A stretch of DNA of 64,000 nucleotides, from NCBI RefSeq assembly GCF_022370755.2, contig NZ_CP092364.2, forward strand, positions 3,658,001 to 3,722,000, given 5' to 3'. The DNA is from Mycolicibacterium goodii (lineage in GTDB: Bacteria; Actinomycetota; Actinomycetes; Mycobacteriales; Mycobacteriaceae). A program made the translations under genes and the position numbers. The notes under the pieces are model-generated. The model saw only the letters and a list, made by a program, of their open reading frames with translations, was not told where the DNA came from and searched no databases. Below are positions 54,576-64,000 of this stretch, piece by piece (the stretch's first letter is position 1; every line of letters starts with the position of its first letter).

Positions 54576-54591
54576 TGTGGGTTAGCTCACA
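54576..54591. promoter_or_regulatory. CRP-like box at the nuo promoter
   Basis: TGTGGGTTAGCTCACA matches the mycobacterial CRP consensus TGTGANNTNNNTCACA at all fixed positions except one. It lies 27 bp before nuoA and overlaps a TAGGCT -10-like element at 54571-54576, a position more consistent with repression than activation. Binding is inferred. Confidence 0.55.
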
Positions 54592-54618
54592 TGGACAGCC
54601 CACCGAGGGAGCGACCGC

Positions 54619-54987
54619 GTGAATGTGTACACGCCAATCCTGGTTCTGGGGGCGATTGCGGCCGTTTTCGCCGTGGTATCCGTCGGGATCGCCCTGGTTA
54701 TCGGTCCACGGCGGTTCAACCGGTCCAAACTCGAAGCCTACGAATGCGGCATCGACCCCCTCCCTCCCGTGGCGGCGGGCCTGACCGGCCAGCGCATACC
54801 GATCCGGTACTACCTGACGGCGATGTTGTTCATCGTGTTCGACATCGAGATCGTCTTCCTGTACCCGTGGGCGGTCGCGTTCGACAGCCTGGGCCTGTTC
54901 GCGGTGATCGAGATGCTGCTGTTCATGCTCACGGTGTTCGTGGCATACGCGTATGTCTGGCGACGAGGGGGCCTGAATTGGGACTAG
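54619..54987 (+). CDS. nuoA: NADH-quinone oxidoreductase subunit A
   Basis: 122 residues, GTG start after GAGGGAG. Three transmembrane helices: near the N-terminus ([20 protein letters not shown]), [20 protein letters not shown], and [28 protein letters not shown] is the conserved loop near the quinone channel. Part of the membrane arm of complex I. Its stop overlaps the nuoB start. Confidence 0.96.
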   Translation: MNVYTPILVLGAIAAVFAVVSVGIALVIGPRRFNRSKLEAYECGIDPLPPVAAGLTGQRIPIRYYLTAMLFIVFDIEIVFLYPWAVAFDSLGLFAVIEMLLFMLTVFVAYAYVWRRGGLNWD

Positions 54988-55532
54988 AAGAACGTCTGCC
55001 CGGCGGAATCCTGCTGTCGACGGTCGAGACGGTTGCCGGATATGTCCGAAAGGGTTCGCTGTGGCCGGCGACGTTCGGTCTGGCCTGCTGCGCGATCGAG
55101 ATGATGTCTACGGCCGGACCGCGCTTCGACATTGCCCGGTTCGGCATGGAGCGGTTCTCCGCGACGCCCCGGCAGGCCGACCTGATGATCGTCGCGGGCC
55201 GGGTGAGCCAGAAGATGGCGCCGGTGCTGCGCCAGATCTATGACCAGATGGTCGAACCGAAATGGGTGCTGGCCATGGGGGTCTGCGCATCCTCGGGTGG
55301 CATGTTCAACAACTACGCGGTGGTGCAGGGCGTCGACCATGTGGTCCCGGTGGACATCTACCTTCCGGGATGCCCACCGCGTCCCGAGATGCTGCTGCAC
55401 GCAATTCTCAAGCTGCACGACAAGATTCAGCAGATGCCGCTCGGGGTGAACCGGGAGGAGGCCATTCGCGAGGCCGAGGAGGCCGCGCTGGCCGTACCGC
55501 CGACCATCGAACTCAAGGGGTTGTTGCGGTGA
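54978..55532 (+). CDS. nuoB: NADH-quinone oxidoreductase subunit B
   Basis: 184 residues from TTG 54978, ten bases inside the end of nuoA. It carries the N2 iron-sulfur ligands: adjacent cysteines in [10 protein letters not shown], one in [11 protein letters not shown] and one in [13 protein letters not shown]2 passes electrons to quinone. The TTG start is needed: it gives the conserved GLEERLPGG beginning and the length (184) known from M. tuberculosis. Confidence 0.96.
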   Translation: MGLEERLPGGILLSTVETVAGYVRKGSLWPATFGLACCAIEMMSTAGPRFDIARFGMERFSATPRQADLMIVAGRVSQKMAPVLRQIYDQMVEPKWVLAMGVCASSGGMFNNYAVVQGVDHVVPVDIYLPGCPPRPEMLLHAILKLHDKIQQMPLGVNREEAIREAEEAALAVPPTIELKGLLR

Positions 55533-56245
55533 GCACCTCCAACGGATCGGCGAACGGCGCCAACGGTGCCGGCCTGCCCCACGGTGACGACCCGGAGATC
55601 ATCACGGTGCGACGCGGGATGTTCGGCAACCGGGACACCGGCGACACATCGGGATACGGGCGCCTGGTGCGTCCGGTGGCGTTGCCGGGGAGTTCTCCCC
55701 GCCCGTACGGCAGCTATTTCGACGACGTGATGGACCGGCTGGCCGAGGTGCTCGGCGAAGAACGCTACGCGATGTCGATCGAACGCGTCGTGGTGTACCG
55801 CGATCAGTTGACCATCGAGGTCAGCCGTGTGCAACTGCCCGCGGTGGCAAGCGTATTGCGCGACGATCCGCAGTTGCGCTTCGAACTGTGTCTGGGCGTG
55901 AGCGGTGTGCATTATCCGGACGACACCGGACGTGAACTGCATGCCGTCTATCCGCTGATGTCCATCACCCACAACCGCCGCATCCAGCTGGAGGTCGCGG
56001 CGCCGGATGCCGATCCGCACATCCCGTCCTTGTTCGCGGTCTATCCCACCACCGACTGGCACGAGCGGGAGACCTACGACTTCTTCGGGATCATCTTCGA
56101 CGGGCATCCGTCGCTGACACGGATCGAGATGCCGGACGACTGGGTCGGCCATCCGCAGCGCAAAGACTATCCGCTGGGCGGTATTCCGGTGGAGTACCAC
56201 GGCGCCCAGATCCCACCGCCCGATCAGCGGAGGTCCTACAGCTGA
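55529..56245 (+). CDS. nuoC: NADH-quinone oxidoreductase subunit C
   Basis: 238 residues, GTG start overlapping the nuoB stop (GTGA). The 30-kDa subunit signature is present: [40 protein letters not shown] and the end [20 protein letters not shown]. The N-terminus is a flexible Asn/Gly-rich stretch. It belongs to the peripheral arm next to NuoD. Confidence 0.95.
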   Translation: MSTSNGSANGANGAGLPHGDDPEIITVRRGMFGNRDTGDTSGYGRLVRPVALPGSSPRPYGSYFDDVMDRLAEVLGEERYAMSIERVVVYRDQLTIEVSRVQLPAVASVLRDDPQLRFELCLGVSGVHYPDDTGRELHAVYPLMSITHNRRIQLEVAAPDADPHIPSLFAVYPTTDWHERETYDFFGIIFDGHPSLTRIEMPDDWVGHPQRKDYPLGGIPVEYHGAQIPPPDQRRSYS

Positions 56246-57573
56246 TGAGTACATCGACGGTCCCGCCCGACGGCGGCGAGAAGGTTGTCGTCGTCGGCGG
56301 CAACGACTGGGAACAGGTGGTGGCCGCGGCCCGGTCCAGCGCCGCGGCCCAGGCCGGCGAGCGCATCGTGGTCAACATGGGTCCGCAGCACCCGTCCACG
56401 CACGGGGTGCTGCGGCTCATCCTGGAGATCGAAGGCGAGATCATCACCGAGGCCCGGTGCGGTATCGGTTATCTGCACACCGGCATCGAGAAGAACCTCG
56501 AGTTCCGCAACTGGACCCAGGGCGTCACCTTCGTCACCCGGATGGACTACCTGTCACCGTTTTTCAACGAGACGGCGTACTGCCTGGGCGTCGAGAAACT
56601 GCTCGGGATCACCGACGACATTCCCGAGCGGGCGAGCGTGATCCGCGTGATGCTCATGGAGCTGAACCGGATCTCGTCGCATCTGGTGGCGCTGGCCACC
56701 GGCGGCATGGAACTCGGTGCGATGAGCGCGATGTTCTACGGCTTCCGCGAACGCGAGGAGATCCTGCGCGTGTTCGAGTCCATCACCGGGTTGCGGATGA
56801 ACCACGCCTACATCCGTCCCGGCGGGCTTGCCGCCGACCTCCCCGACGACGCGGTCACACAGGTGCGCAATCTGGTCGACCTGCTGCCGAAACGCCTGCA
56901 GGATCTGGAGGATCTGCTCAACGAGAACTACATCTGGAAAGCCCGCACGGTCGGCGTCGGCTACCTGGACCTCACCGGGTGCATGGCTCTGGGCATCACC
57001 GGTCCGATCCTGCGGTCCACCGGGCTGCCGCACGATCTGCGCAAGGCGCAACCCTACTGCGGTTACGAGAACTACGAGTTCGACGTCATCACCGACGACC
57101 GCTGCGACTCCTACGGCCGGTACATCATCCGCGTCAAGGAGATGCGCGAGTCGTTGAAGATCGTCGAACAGTGTTTGGACAAGCTGAAACCCGGACCGGT
57201 GATGATCACCGACAAGAAACTGGCGTGGCCGGCCGATCTGAAGCTCGGACCCGACGGGCTCGGGAACTCGCCCGAGCACATCGCGCGGATCATGGGCCGG
57301 TCGATGGAGGGCCTGATCCACCATTTCAAACTCGTCACCGAGGGCATCCGCGTGCCACCGGGTCAGGTGTACGTCGCGGTCGAATCGCCGCGTGGCGAAC
57401 TCGGCGTACACATGGTCTCCGACGGCGGCACCCGGCCTTATCGCGTGCACTACCGCGACCCGTCGTTCACGAATCTGCAGGCGGTGGCGGCGATGTGTGA
57501 GGGCGGAATGGTGGCCGACGCGATCGCGGCGGTGGCGTCGATTGATCCGGTGATGGGCGGAGTGGACCGCTGA
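56245..57573 (+). CDS. nuoD: NADH-quinone oxidoreductase subunit D
   Basis: 442 residues. The 49-kDa subunit motif is [20 protein letters not shown] near residue 48, followed by [27 protein letters not shown] and the C-terminus DPVMGGVDR. Together with NuoB it forms the quinone-binding site. The stop TGA (57571-57573) overlaps both the tandem repeat and the ATG of the small repeat ORF as TGATG. Confidence 0.96.
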   Translation: MSTSTVPPDGGEKVVVVGGNDWEQVVAAARSSAAAQAGERIVVNMGPQHPSTHGVLRLILEIEGEIITEARCGIGYLHTGIEKNLEFRNWTQGVTFVTRMDYLSPFFNETAYCLGVEKLLGITDDIPERASVIRVMLMELNRISSHLVALATGGMELGAMSAMFYGFREREEILRVFESITGLRMNHAYIRPGGLAADLPDDAVTQVRNLVDLLPKRLQDLEDLLNENYIWKARTVGVGYLDLTGCMALGITGPILRSTGLPHDLRKAQPYCGYENYEFDVITDDRCDSYGRYIIRVKEMRESLKIVEQCLDKLKPGPVMITDKKLAWPADLKLGPDGLGNSPEHIARIMGRSMEGLIHHFKLVTEGIRVPPGQVYVAVESPRGELGVHMVSDGGTRPYRVHYRDPSFTNLQAVAAMCEGGMVADAIAAVASIDPVMGGVDR

Positions 57574-57703
57574 TGAGCGCTTGCGCGAAGAAGAAACAGA
57601 ACCTGATGAGCGCTTGCGCGAAGAAGAAACCAAACCCGATGAGCGCTTGCGCGAAGAAGAAACAAAACCCGATGAGCGCTTGCGCGATGAGGAGACTGCC
57701 ATG
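57572..57703 (+). repeat. Four 33-bp tandem repeats between nuoD and nuoE (MIRU-like)
   Basis: Units begin at 57572, 57605, 57638 and 57671, each starting GATGAGCGCTTGCGCG. The first three continue AAGAAGAAAC and differ only at 3-4 positions near their ends; the fourth diverges after 16 bases and includes the nuoE ATG. All 33-bp units preserve the reading frame. They occupy the whole nuoD-nuoE gap. The structure (frame-preserving units, start overlapping an upstream stop, stop overlapping a downstream start) is that of mycobacterial interspersed repetitive units. Confidence 0.93.
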
Positions 57704-57704
57704 A
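57573..57704 (+). CDS. 43-residue repeat peptide ORF coupling nuoD to nuoE
   Basis: From ATG 57573 the frame encodes units [33 protein letters not shown] and a last MSACAMRRLP, ending at TGA 57702-57704. The start overlaps the nuoD stop (TGATG) and the stop overlaps the nuoE start (ATGA), so ribosomes could pass through without leaving. No ribosome binding site is needed for the first ATG. The peptide is basic and cysteine-rich; it may have no function beyond maintaining translation, and its expression is unproven. Confidence 0.5.
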   Translation: MSACAKKKQNLMSACAKKKPNPMSACAKKKQNPMSACAMRRLP

Positions 57705-58456
57705 GCGAGGTGTTCCTGGAACTGGGCCAACGGCCCGACGAAGCGGGTCCGCCGATCAGCGGACCCGCGACGTATCCCGACGACGTCGTCGAGCACCTGC
57801 GCGCCGACGCCGAGCAGATCATCGCACGGTATCCCGATGCCCGCTCGGCGCTGCTGCCGCTGCTGCATCTGGTCCAGGCGCAGGACGGATACCTGACGCC
57901 GGCCGGGATCGGTTTCTGCTCACTACAACTGGGTCTGACCGAGGCCGAGGTCACGGCGGTGGCGACGTTCTACTCGATGTACCGCCGCACCCCCACCGGC
58001 GACTACCTCGTCGGCGTGTGCACCAACACCCTGTGCGCGATCATGGGCGGCGACGCGATCCTGGAGACCCTCGAGGACCATCTCGGGGTCCATGCGGGCG
58101 AAACCACGCCCGACAGCCGGATCACGCTGGAGCACATCGAATGCAACGCCGCGTGTGACTACGCGCCGGTGGTGATGGTCAACTGGGAGTTCTACGACAA
58201 CCAGACGCCGTCGTCGGCCCGCGATCTCGTCGACGGTCTGCGGTCGGGATCACCACCGGCGCCCACCCGTGGCTCCCTGTGCACGTTCCGCGAAACCGCC
58301 CGCACCCTGGCTGGTCTGGGGGCCGGTTCGACCGAAACCCACAATCCCGGTGGTGCGCCCGGTGCGGCCACCCTGGCCGGCCTGCGGCTGGCCCGCGAGC
58401 GCGGCATGACCGCCCCTACGCCACCCGGTGCCGGCACGAACGGTTCGGCATCATGA
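57701..58456 (+). CDS. nuoE: NADH-quinone oxidoreductase subunit E
   Basis: 251 residues. The thioredoxin-like 24-kDa domain binds a 2Fe-2S cluster through cysteines in VGVCTNTLCAIMGG and IECNAACDYAPVVMVN. The last 70 residues are a Gly/Pro/Ala-rich extension, seen in mycobacterial NuoE. ATG 57701 has GAGGAG six bases before it, contributed by the last tandem repeat unit. A longer in-frame reading through the repeats ([11 protein letters not shown] units) is open but lacks a good start. Confidence 0.93.
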   Translation: MSEVFLELGQRPDEAGPPISGPATYPDDVVEHLRADAEQIIARYPDARSALLPLLHLVQAQDGYLTPAGIGFCSLQLGLTEAEVTAVATFYSMYRRTPTGDYLVGVCTNTLCAIMGGDAILETLEDHLGVHAGETTPDSRITLEHIECNAACDYAPVVMVNWEFYDNQTPSSARDLVDGLRSGSPPAPTRGSLCTFRETARTLAGLGAGSTETHNPGGAPGAATLAGLRLARERGMTAPTPPGAGTNGSAS

Positions 58457-59787
58457 CCCCACTCACCCCGGTTCTCAGCAGGTTCTGGGACGAACCCGAG
58501 CCGTGGACGCTCGAGACCTATCGCCGCCACGACGGGTATCAGGGGTTGCGGCGCGCCCTGTCGATGAGCCCGGACGACGTCATCGCGTTCGTCAAGGATT
58601 CGGGCCTGCGCGGTCGCGGCGGCGCGGGTTTCCCCACCGGCACCAAGTGGTCGTTCATCCCGCAGGAGCGCGGTGATCAACCCGCTGGTGGCGGCCCCGC
58701 GGCCAAACCGCACTACCTCGTGATCAACGCCGACGAGTCAGAACCCGGGACGTGCAAGGACATTCCGCTGCTGTTGACCACACCGCACTTCCTGGTGGAG
58801 GGTGCGATCATCGCGGCGTACGCGATCCGTGCAAGACACGCGTTCATCTATGTGCGCGGCGAGGTGGTGCCGGTGCTGCGGCGGTTGCAGGCCGCGGTCG
58901 ACGAGGCCTACGCGCACGGATACCTCGGCACCGACATCCTGGGGTCGGGGTTCGACCTCGACCTGATCGTGCATGCCGGTGCGGGCGCGTACATCTGCGG
59001 CGAGGAGACGGCTCTCCTCGATTCACTCGAAGGGCGGCGCGGGCAGCCCCGGCTGCGGCCGCCGTTCCCGGCGGTCGCCGGTCTCTACGCGTGCCCGACC
59101 GTGGTCAACAACGTCGAATCCATCGCGAGCGTGCCGCCGATCCTGGTCAACGGTGTCGACTGGTTCCGGTCGATGGGCTCGGAGAAGTCGCCCGGCTTCA
59201 CGTTGTATTCGCTGTCCGGGCACGTCACACGGCCTGGCCAGTACGAGGCGCCGCTCGGCATCACGTTACGTGAACTCCTCGAGTACGCCGGTGGCGTGCG
59301 TGCCGGGCATCAGCTCAAGTTCTGGACGCCGGGTGGCTCGTCGACACCCTTGTTGACGGCCGAACACCTCGATGTACCACTGGATTACGAGGGCATGGCC
59401 TCGGTCGGTTCGATGCTGGGCACCAAGGCGCTGCAGATCTTCGACGAGACCACATGTGTGGTGCGAGCCGTGCGCCGCTGGACGCAGTTCTACGCCCATG
59501 AATCCTGCGGCAAGTGCACACCTTGTCGCGAAGGCACCTATTGGCTGACGCAGATCTACGCTCGTCTGGAGAACGGCGCCGGCACGCCCGCCGACATCGA
59601 CAAGCTGCTCGACATCTCCGACAACATCTTCGGGAAGTCGTTCTGCGCGTTGGGCGATGGTGCGGCCAGCCCGATCATGTCGTCGATCAGGCATTTCCGC
59701 GACGAGTACGTGGCCCACCTCGACGGTGGGTGTCCGTTCGATCCACACGCCTCGACGCTGATGGCCACCGAAGGGGCGGGTGTGTAG
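58453..59787 (+). CDS. nuoF: NADH-quinone oxidoreductase subunit F
   Basis: 444 residues, overlapping nuoE by ATGA. NADH/FMN-binding motifs: LRGRGGAGFPTGTKWSF and GAGAYICGEETALLDSLEG. The N3 4Fe-4S site is SCGKCTPCREGTYW plus a later cysteine in FGKSFCALGDGAA. It accepts hydride from NADH. After its stop a 92-base gap with a palindrome separates it from nuoG, the largest gap in the visible operon. Confidence 0.96.
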   Translation: MTPLTPVLSRFWDEPEPWTLETYRRHDGYQGLRRALSMSPDDVIAFVKDSGLRGRGGAGFPTGTKWSFIPQERGDQPAGGGPAAKPHYLVINADESEPGTCKDIPLLLTTPHFLVEGAIIAAYAIRARHAFIYVRGEVVPVLRRLQAAVDEAYAHGYLGTDILGSGFDLDLIVHAGAGAYICGEETALLDSLEGRRGQPRLRPPFPAVAGLYACPTVVNNVESIASVPPILVNGVDWFRSMGSEKSPGFTLYSLSGHVTRPGQYEAPLGITLRELLEYAGGVRAGHQLKFWTPGGSSTPLLTAEHLDVPLDYEGMASVGSMLGTKALQIFDETTCVVRAVRRWTQFYAHESCGKCTPCREGTYWLTQIYARLENGAGTPADIDKLLDISDNIFGKSFCALGDGAASPIMSSIRHFRDEYVAHLDGGCPFDPHASTLMATEGAGV

Positions 59788-59798
59788 ATGTTTCTCAC

Positions 59799-59860
59799 CG
59801 CGAGCAGACGTGAAACCGCCCCTTTCTGCACGGAAATGGGCACGTTCGTGTCTGCTCGCG
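59799..59860. repeat. GCGAGCAGAC palindrome between nuoF and nuoG
   Basis: CGCGAGCAGAC (59799-59809) and its complement at 59850-59860 flank a 40-base interior with partial pairing (TGAAACCGCCC, GGGCACG). The outer arms match the element at 40140-40199. Being inside the nuo operon, it may tune expression of downstream subunits; it should not be a full terminator. Confidence 0.65.
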
Positions 59861-59879
59861 CAAGGAAAGGGGGCCGCTC

Positions 59880-62264
59880 ATGACACTGGCCGAACCGACC
59901 AAGGACACCCCGCCGGTGGAGATGGTGTCGCTGGTCATCGACGACCACCAGATCAGTGTCCCCAAAGGCACATTGCTGATCCGGGCCGCCGAGTTGATGG
60001 GCATCCAGATCCCCCGGTTCTGTGACCATCCGCTGCTCGACCCGGTCGGGGCGTGCCGTCAGTGCCTCGTCGAGGTCGAGGGGCAGCGCAAACCGATGGC
60101 CTCGTGCACCACGACGGTCATGCCGGACATGGTGGTCCGCACACAGTTCACGTCCGAGGCCGCCGACAAGGCGCAGCGCGGGGTCATGGAACTGCTGCTG
60201 ATCAACCATCCCCTGGACTGCCCGATCTGCGACAAGGGCGGCGAATGCCCGCTGCAGAACCAGGCGATGTCCAACGGCAGGCCGGAGACCCGGTTCGAGG
60301 ACGTCAAACGGACGTTCCCCAAACCGATCAGCATCTCGTCGCAGGTGCTGCTCGACCGGGAACGCTGCGTGCTGTGCGCGCGCTGCACGCGGTTCTCGGC
60401 GCAGATCGCGGGTGACCCGTTCATCGACCTCATGGAACGCGGTGCGCTGCAACAGGTCGGCATCGGTCAGGACAAACCGTTCCAGTCGTACTTCTCCGGC
60501 AACACCGTGCAGATCTGCCCGGTCGGCGCGCTGACCGGGACCGCATACCGCTTCCGGGCCCGCCCGTTCGACCTGGTGTCCAGCCCGAGCGTGTGCGAGC
60601 ACTGCGCCTCCGGTTGCGCGCAGCGCACCGACCATCGGCGCGGAAAGGTGCTGCGACGCCTCGCCGGTGACGATCCCGAGGTGAACGAGGAGTGGAACTG
60701 CGACAAGGGCCGCTGGGCGTTCACGTATGCCACGGTCGGTGACCGGATCACGACGCCGCTGCTGCGCGAAGGCGGTGCGCTTCGGCCCGCATCGTGGTCG
60801 GAGGCGCTCACGGTGGCCGCCACAGGTCTGCTCGCCGCGGCGGGCAGCACCGGGGTGCTCGTCGGCGGCCGGAGCACCGTGCAGGACGCCTACGCCTACG
60901 CGAAGTTCGCGCGAATGGTGCTCAACACCAACGACGTCGACTTCCGGGCCCGGCCGCATTCGACCGAGGAGGCCGAGTTCCTCGCTGCCCACGTCGCCGG
61001 GCACACCATGGACTTGCGCTACGCCGAGCTGGAACACGCGCCGACGGTGCTGCTGGCCGGGTTGGAACCGGAGGAAGAGTCGCCGATCGTGTTTCTGCGC
61101 CTGCGCAAAGGTGTTCGCAAGAACGGCGTGCAGGTTCTGTCGGTCGCGCCGTGGGCGAGTCGTGGGCTCACGAAGCTGGCGGGCGTCCTCCTGCCGACAC
61201 CGCCCGGCGGCGAGGCCGCCGTATTTGACCGATTGCACGACGACGACCGGCTGCGCAGGCCCGGGGCCGTCATCCTGGTCGGCGAGCGCCTCGCCACCTC
61301 CGCGGGTGCGCTCTCTGCTGCGGCGCGGCTCGCCGCGGCGACGGGTGCGCGACTGGCCTGGATTCCGCGGCGTGCCGGGGAACGAGGTGCCATCGAGGCC
61401 GGGGCGCTGCCGAACCTCCTGCCGGGCGGGCGCCCGGTCGACGACGCCGCCGCCCGTGCCGACGTGGCGCGCGCATGGTTCATCTCCGCGCTGCCGGAGA
61501 CACCGGGGCGCGATACGGCCGCGATCCTGTCGACGGCCGCGAGTGGACGTCTGGCCGCACTGTTGGTCGGTGGGGTCGAGCTGGGTGACCTCGCCGATCC
61601 CGAGCTCGCATCGGCCGCATTGCGGACGACGCCGTTCGTGGTGAGCCTGGAGCTTCGCGAGAGTGCCGTCACCGACCTGGCCGACGTGGTGTTCCCCGTC
61701 GCGCCGGTGGTCGAGAAGGCCGGGTCGTTCATGAACTGGGAGGGCCGCTCCCGGCCCTTCGAGCCGTCGCTGAAGACGAACGCGATCCCGGATCTGCGGG
61801 TGCTGCACTACCTGGCCGACGAGATCGGCGTCGACCTCGCCCTGCCCACCGCCGAGGCGGCCGATGCCGAACTGGCCAGGCTGGGCACCTGGGGCGGTTC
61901 GCCCTCTCCCGCTCCGTCGGTGACGCCTGTCGCCACGGCCGAACCCGGTCCGGGACAGGCGATCCTGGCAAGCTGGCGCATGCTGCTCGACGCGGGCCGC
62001 CTGCAAGACGGTGAGCCGCATCTGGCCGGCACCGCCCCGCGGCCGGTGGCACGGATGTCGGCGGCGACCTCCGCGGAGATCGGGGCGACCGACGGCGCCG
62101 CAGTGATCGTCAGCACCGAGCGCGGCGCGATCACGTTGCCGCTCGCGGTCACCGACATGCCCGACCGGGTCGTCTGGCTGCCGATGAACTCGCCCGGATC
62201 GGCGCTCCACCAACGCCTCGGTGTGACGGCGGGCGCCGTGGTGTCGATCGGAGCCGGCGCATGA
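59880..62264 (+). CDS. nuoG: NADH-quinone oxidoreductase subunit G
   Basis: 794 residues. An N-terminal 2Fe-2S ferredoxin domain ([20 protein letters not shown]), the HCC motif with [18 protein letters not shown], a 4Fe-4S site [10 protein letters not shown], and the additional N7-type ligands [19 protein letters not shown]...NCDKGRW precede a molybdopterin-oxidoreductase-like domain without cofactor residues. The C-terminal part has an Ala/Pro-rich linker ([17 protein letters not shown]). ATG 59880 follows GGAAAGGGGG. Confidence 0.95.
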   Translation: MTLAEPTKDTPPVEMVSLVIDDHQISVPKGTLLIRAAELMGIQIPRFCDHPLLDPVGACRQCLVEVEGQRKPMASCTTTVMPDMVVRTQFTSEAADKAQRGVMELLLINHPLDCPICDKGGECPLQNQAMSNGRPETRFEDVKRTFPKPISISSQVLLDRERCVLCARCTRFSAQIAGDPFIDLMERGALQQVGIGQDKPFQSYFSGNTVQICPVGALTGTAYRFRARPFDLVSSPSVCEHCASGCAQRTDHRRGKVLRRLAGDDPEVNEEWNCDKGRWAFTYATVGDRITTPLLREGGALRPASWSEALTVAATGLLAAAGSTGVLVGGRSTVQDAYAYAKFARMVLNTNDVDFRARPHSTEEAEFLAAHVAGHTMDLRYAELEHAPTVLLAGLEPEEESPIVFLRLRKGVRKNGVQVLSVAPWASRGLTKLAGVLLPTPPGGEAAVFDRLHDDDRLRRPGAVILVGERLATSAGALSAAARLAAATGARLAWIPRRAGERGAIEAGALPNLLPGGRPVDDAAARADVARAWFISALPETPGRDTAAILSTAASGRLAALLVGGVELGDLADPELASAALRTTPFVVSLELRESAVTDLADVVFPVAPVVEKAGSFMNWEGRSRPFEPSLKTNAIPDLRVLHYLADEIGVDLALPTAEAADAELARLGTWGGSPSPAPSVTPVATAEPGPGQAILASWRMLLDAGRLQDGEPHLAGTAPRPVARMSAATSAEIGATDGAAVIVSTERGAITLPLAVTDMPDRVVWLPMNSPGSALHQRLGVTAGAVVSIGAGA

Positions 62265-63487
62265 CACATCCGGATCCGACGCTGTTCGGACACGATCCGT
62301 GGTGGCTGATGCTTGCCAAGGCCATCGCGATCTTCGGCTTCCTGGTGTTGACCGTCCTCTCGGCGATCCTGATCGAGCGCAAACTGCTGGGCCGCATGCA
62401 GATGCGGTTCGGCCCGAACCGGGTGGGCCCGGCCGGCCTGCTGCAGTCGTTGGCCGACGGGATCAAACTCGCGCTCAAAGAGGGCCTTGTCCCGGCCGGG
62501 GTCGACAAACCGATCTACCTTCTGGCCCCGATCATCTCGGTGATCCCCGCGTTCATGGCGTTCGCGGTCATACCGATGGGCGGCGCGGTGTCGGTGTTCG
62601 GCCACCGCACACCACTGCAACTCACCGACCTGCCTGTCGCGGTGCTCTACATCCTGGCCGTGACGTCGATCGGCGTCTACGGCATCGTGCTCGCCGGGTG
62701 GGCGTCCGGATCCACCTACCCCCTGCTGGGCGGCCTGCGATCGAGCGCGCAGGTGATCTCCTACGAGATCGCGATGGGACTGTCGTTCGTGGCGGTCTTC
62801 CTCTACGCAGGCACGATGTCGACGTCGGGCATCGTCGCCGGGCAGGACCGCACCTGGTACGTGTTCCTGCTGCTGCCGTCGTTTCTGGTGTACGTGGTGT
62901 CCATGGTCGGCGAGACCAACCGCGCCCCTTTCGATCTGCCCGAGGCCGAAGGCGAGCTGGTCGGCGGATTCCACACCGAGTACTCGTCGCTGAAGTTCGC
63001 GATGTTCATGCTCGCCGAGTACGTCAACATGACCACGGTGTCGGCACTGGCCACCACGATGTTCCTGGGTGGATGGCACGCACCGTTCCCGTTCAACATG
63101 ATCGACGGCGCCAACAGCGGGTGGTGGCCGCTTCTGTGGTTCACCGCCAAGGTGTGGACGTTCATGTTCCTGTACTTCTGGCTGCGTGCCACGCTGCCGC
63201 GGTTGCGCTACGACCAGTTCATGGCGCTGGGCTGGAAGGTCCTGATCCCGGTGTCGTTGGTGTGGATCATGGTCGTCGCGATCACCCGTAGCCTGCGCCA
63301 ACACGGTGAGGGAACCTGGGCGGCGTGGCTCGTCACCGCCGCCGTGCTCGCCGTCGTGGTCCTGGCCTGGGGTCTGTGGAAGTCCCTGCGCCGCAGAACC
63401 GCTCAACCGCCGCCTGAGCAGAGCACCGGTGCATACCCGGTACCGCCCCTGCCGACCGCCGGCAAGAAGGAGACCGCTGATGCCTAA
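62261..63487 (+). CDS. nuoH: NADH-quinone oxidoreductase subunit H
   Basis: 408 residues, overlapping nuoG by ATGA. Eight or more membrane helices with the quinone-site loops [20 protein letters not shown] and [20 protein letters not shown] (conserved Glu and Asp), and [16 protein letters not shown] mycobacterial hydrophilic C-terminal tail ends in GKKETADA. It connects the peripheral and membrane arms. Confidence 0.96.
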   Translation: MTHPDPTLFGHDPWWLMLAKAIAIFGFLVLTVLSAILIERKLLGRMQMRFGPNRVGPAGLLQSLADGIKLALKEGLVPAGVDKPIYLLAPIISVIPAFMAFAVIPMGGAVSVFGHRTPLQLTDLPVAVLYILAVTSIGVYGIVLAGWASGSTYPLLGGLRSSAQVISYEIAMGLSFVAVFLYAGTMSTSGIVAGQDRTWYVFLLLPSFLVYVVSMVGETNRAPFDLPEAEGELVGGFHTEYSSLKFAMFMLAEYVNMTTVSALATTMFLGGWHAPFPFNMIDGANSGWWPLLWFTAKVWTFMFLYFWLRATLPRLRYDQFMALGWKVLIPVSLVWIMVVAITRSLRQHGEGTWAAWLVTAAVLAVVVLAWGLWKSLRRRTAQPPPEQSTGAYPVPPLPTAGKKETADA

Positions 63488-64000
63488 ATTCCTCGACGCG
63501 CTGGCCGGTTTCGCGGTCACGTTGGGCTCGATGTTCAAGAAACCCATCACCGAGGGGTACCCGGAGAAACCGGGGCCGGTCGCGCCGCGCTACCACGGCC
63601 GTCACCAGCTCAACCGTTATCCCGACGGCCTGGAGAAGTGCATCGGCTGCGAATTGTGCGCGTGGGCATGCCCCGCCGACGCCATCTACGTCGAAGGCGC
63701 CGACAACACACCCGGGGAACGCTATTCGCCCGGGGAGCGCTACGGGCGTGTCTACCAGATCAACTATCTGAGGTGCATCGGATGCGGTCTGTGCATCGAG
63801 GCCTGCCCCACGCGGGCATTGACGATGACGAACGACTACGAGATGGCCGACGACAACCGGGCCGACCTGATCTGGGGTAAGGACAAGCTGCTGGCACCGC
63901 TGCAGCCCGGTATGCAGGCCCCGCCGCACGACATGGCACCGGGCAGCACCGACGACGACTACTACCTGGGCAACATCGCCCCCATCACACCCGTGGCCGA
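63480..64000 (+). CDS. nuoI: NADH-quinone oxidoreductase subunit I (3' end outside window)
   Basis: ATG 63480 overlaps the end of nuoH by 8 bp; 173 residues are visible. Two 4Fe-4S motifs are complete: [17 protein letters not shown] and [18 protein letters not shown] (clusters N6a and N6b). It ends mid-gene at the window boundary after [10 protein letters not shown]. The acidic C-terminal part (STDDDYYLG) matches mycobacterial NuoI. Confidence 0.95.
   Translation, partial: MPKFLDALAGFAVTLGSMFKKPITEGYPEKPGPVAPRYHGRHQLNRYPDGLEKCIGCELCAWACPADAIYVEGADNTPGERYSPGERYGRVYQINYLRCIGCGLCIEACPTRALTMTNDYEMADDNRADLIWGKDKLLAPLQPGMQAPPHDMAPGSTDDDYYLGNIAPITPVA

Noticed and set aside
59556..62267. A 903-codon open frame on the minus strand opposite nuoG
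   Set aside because: High GC content leaves opposite frames open. The composition (Arg, Gly, His-rich) resembles no family, and nuoG on the plus strand is certain.

Overview
The window looks like chromosomal DNA of a fast-growing mycobacterium, most probably Mycolicibacterium smegmatis or a close relative. Evidence: high GC content, a mycobactin lipid-tail gene set with an IdeR-like box, an antigen 85 mycolyltransferase, a tmRNA whose tag reads ADSNQRDYALAA, and gene orders known from M. tuberculosis (smpB-ftsX-ftsE-Rv3103c-Rv3104c-prfB-fprA; hisN-fadE24-fadE23-fadB4; Rv3143-nuoA onwards). The species call rests on recalled gene order and motifs, not on a search.

Layout. 1-2.1 kb: end of the mycobactin acyl-chain locus (mbtM end, mbtN, convergent mbtK). 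2.1-15.4 kb: a carbohydrate region. An IclR regulator diverges from glpF-dhaK-dhaL-dhaM, and the last gene fuses DhaM to HPr and a complete enzyme I. Behind it lie a large LuxR-type ATPase regulator and the nagA-nagB-crr operon, divergent from the EIIBC permease nagE. The set could take up glycerol and dihydroxyacetone, import and catabolise N-acetylglucosamine, and supply its own phosphotransfer chain. 15.4-25.1 kb: mostly envelope, stress and hypothetical genes, including a pair behind a SigF-type promoter, a DUF2993 protein, a diiron-like hydrolase, a DUF4185 secreted protein, a stand-alone LigD-type polymerase, an MgtC-family protein and a cutinase. 25.2-28.4 kb: an SBP56-family protein, an Hsp31/DJ-1 protein and decayed gene fragments. 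28.4-36.1 kb: ssrA with a clear terminator, then the smpB, ftsEX, mscS-like and prfB block and fprA.

36.2-44.5 kb: hisN, a fatty-acyl oxidation set (fadE24, fadE23, fadB4) behind a perfect 36-bp palindrome and a CRP-like box, an antigen 85 gene, a flavin monooxygenase and a GrpB-family gene. 44.6-52.3 kb: a tight eight-gene operon joining a homogentisate-dioxygenase-like cupin, an alpha/beta hydrolase, a CoA transferase, an HMG-CoA-lyase-type enzyme, a TetR regulator and an acyl-CoA dehydrogenase/aminoglycoside-phosphotransferase-like kinase/DUF6285 trio. The trio resembles the LvaC-LvaA-LvaB module for 4-hydroxyacyl-CoA breakdown. 54.0-64.0 kb: an atypical stand-alone receiver protein and the respiratory complex I operon nuoA to nuoI, cut by the window end.

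Most notable: four 33-bp tandem repeats between nuoD and nuoE. They encode a 43-residue repeat peptide whose start overlaps the nuoD stop and whose stop overlaps the nuoE start, the architecture of a MIRU. Also notable are the LvaABC-like operon, the palindrome before fadE24, dispersed GCGAGCAGAC palindromes, and a drug/metabolite transporter whose only good start is a CTG overlapping the smpB stop.
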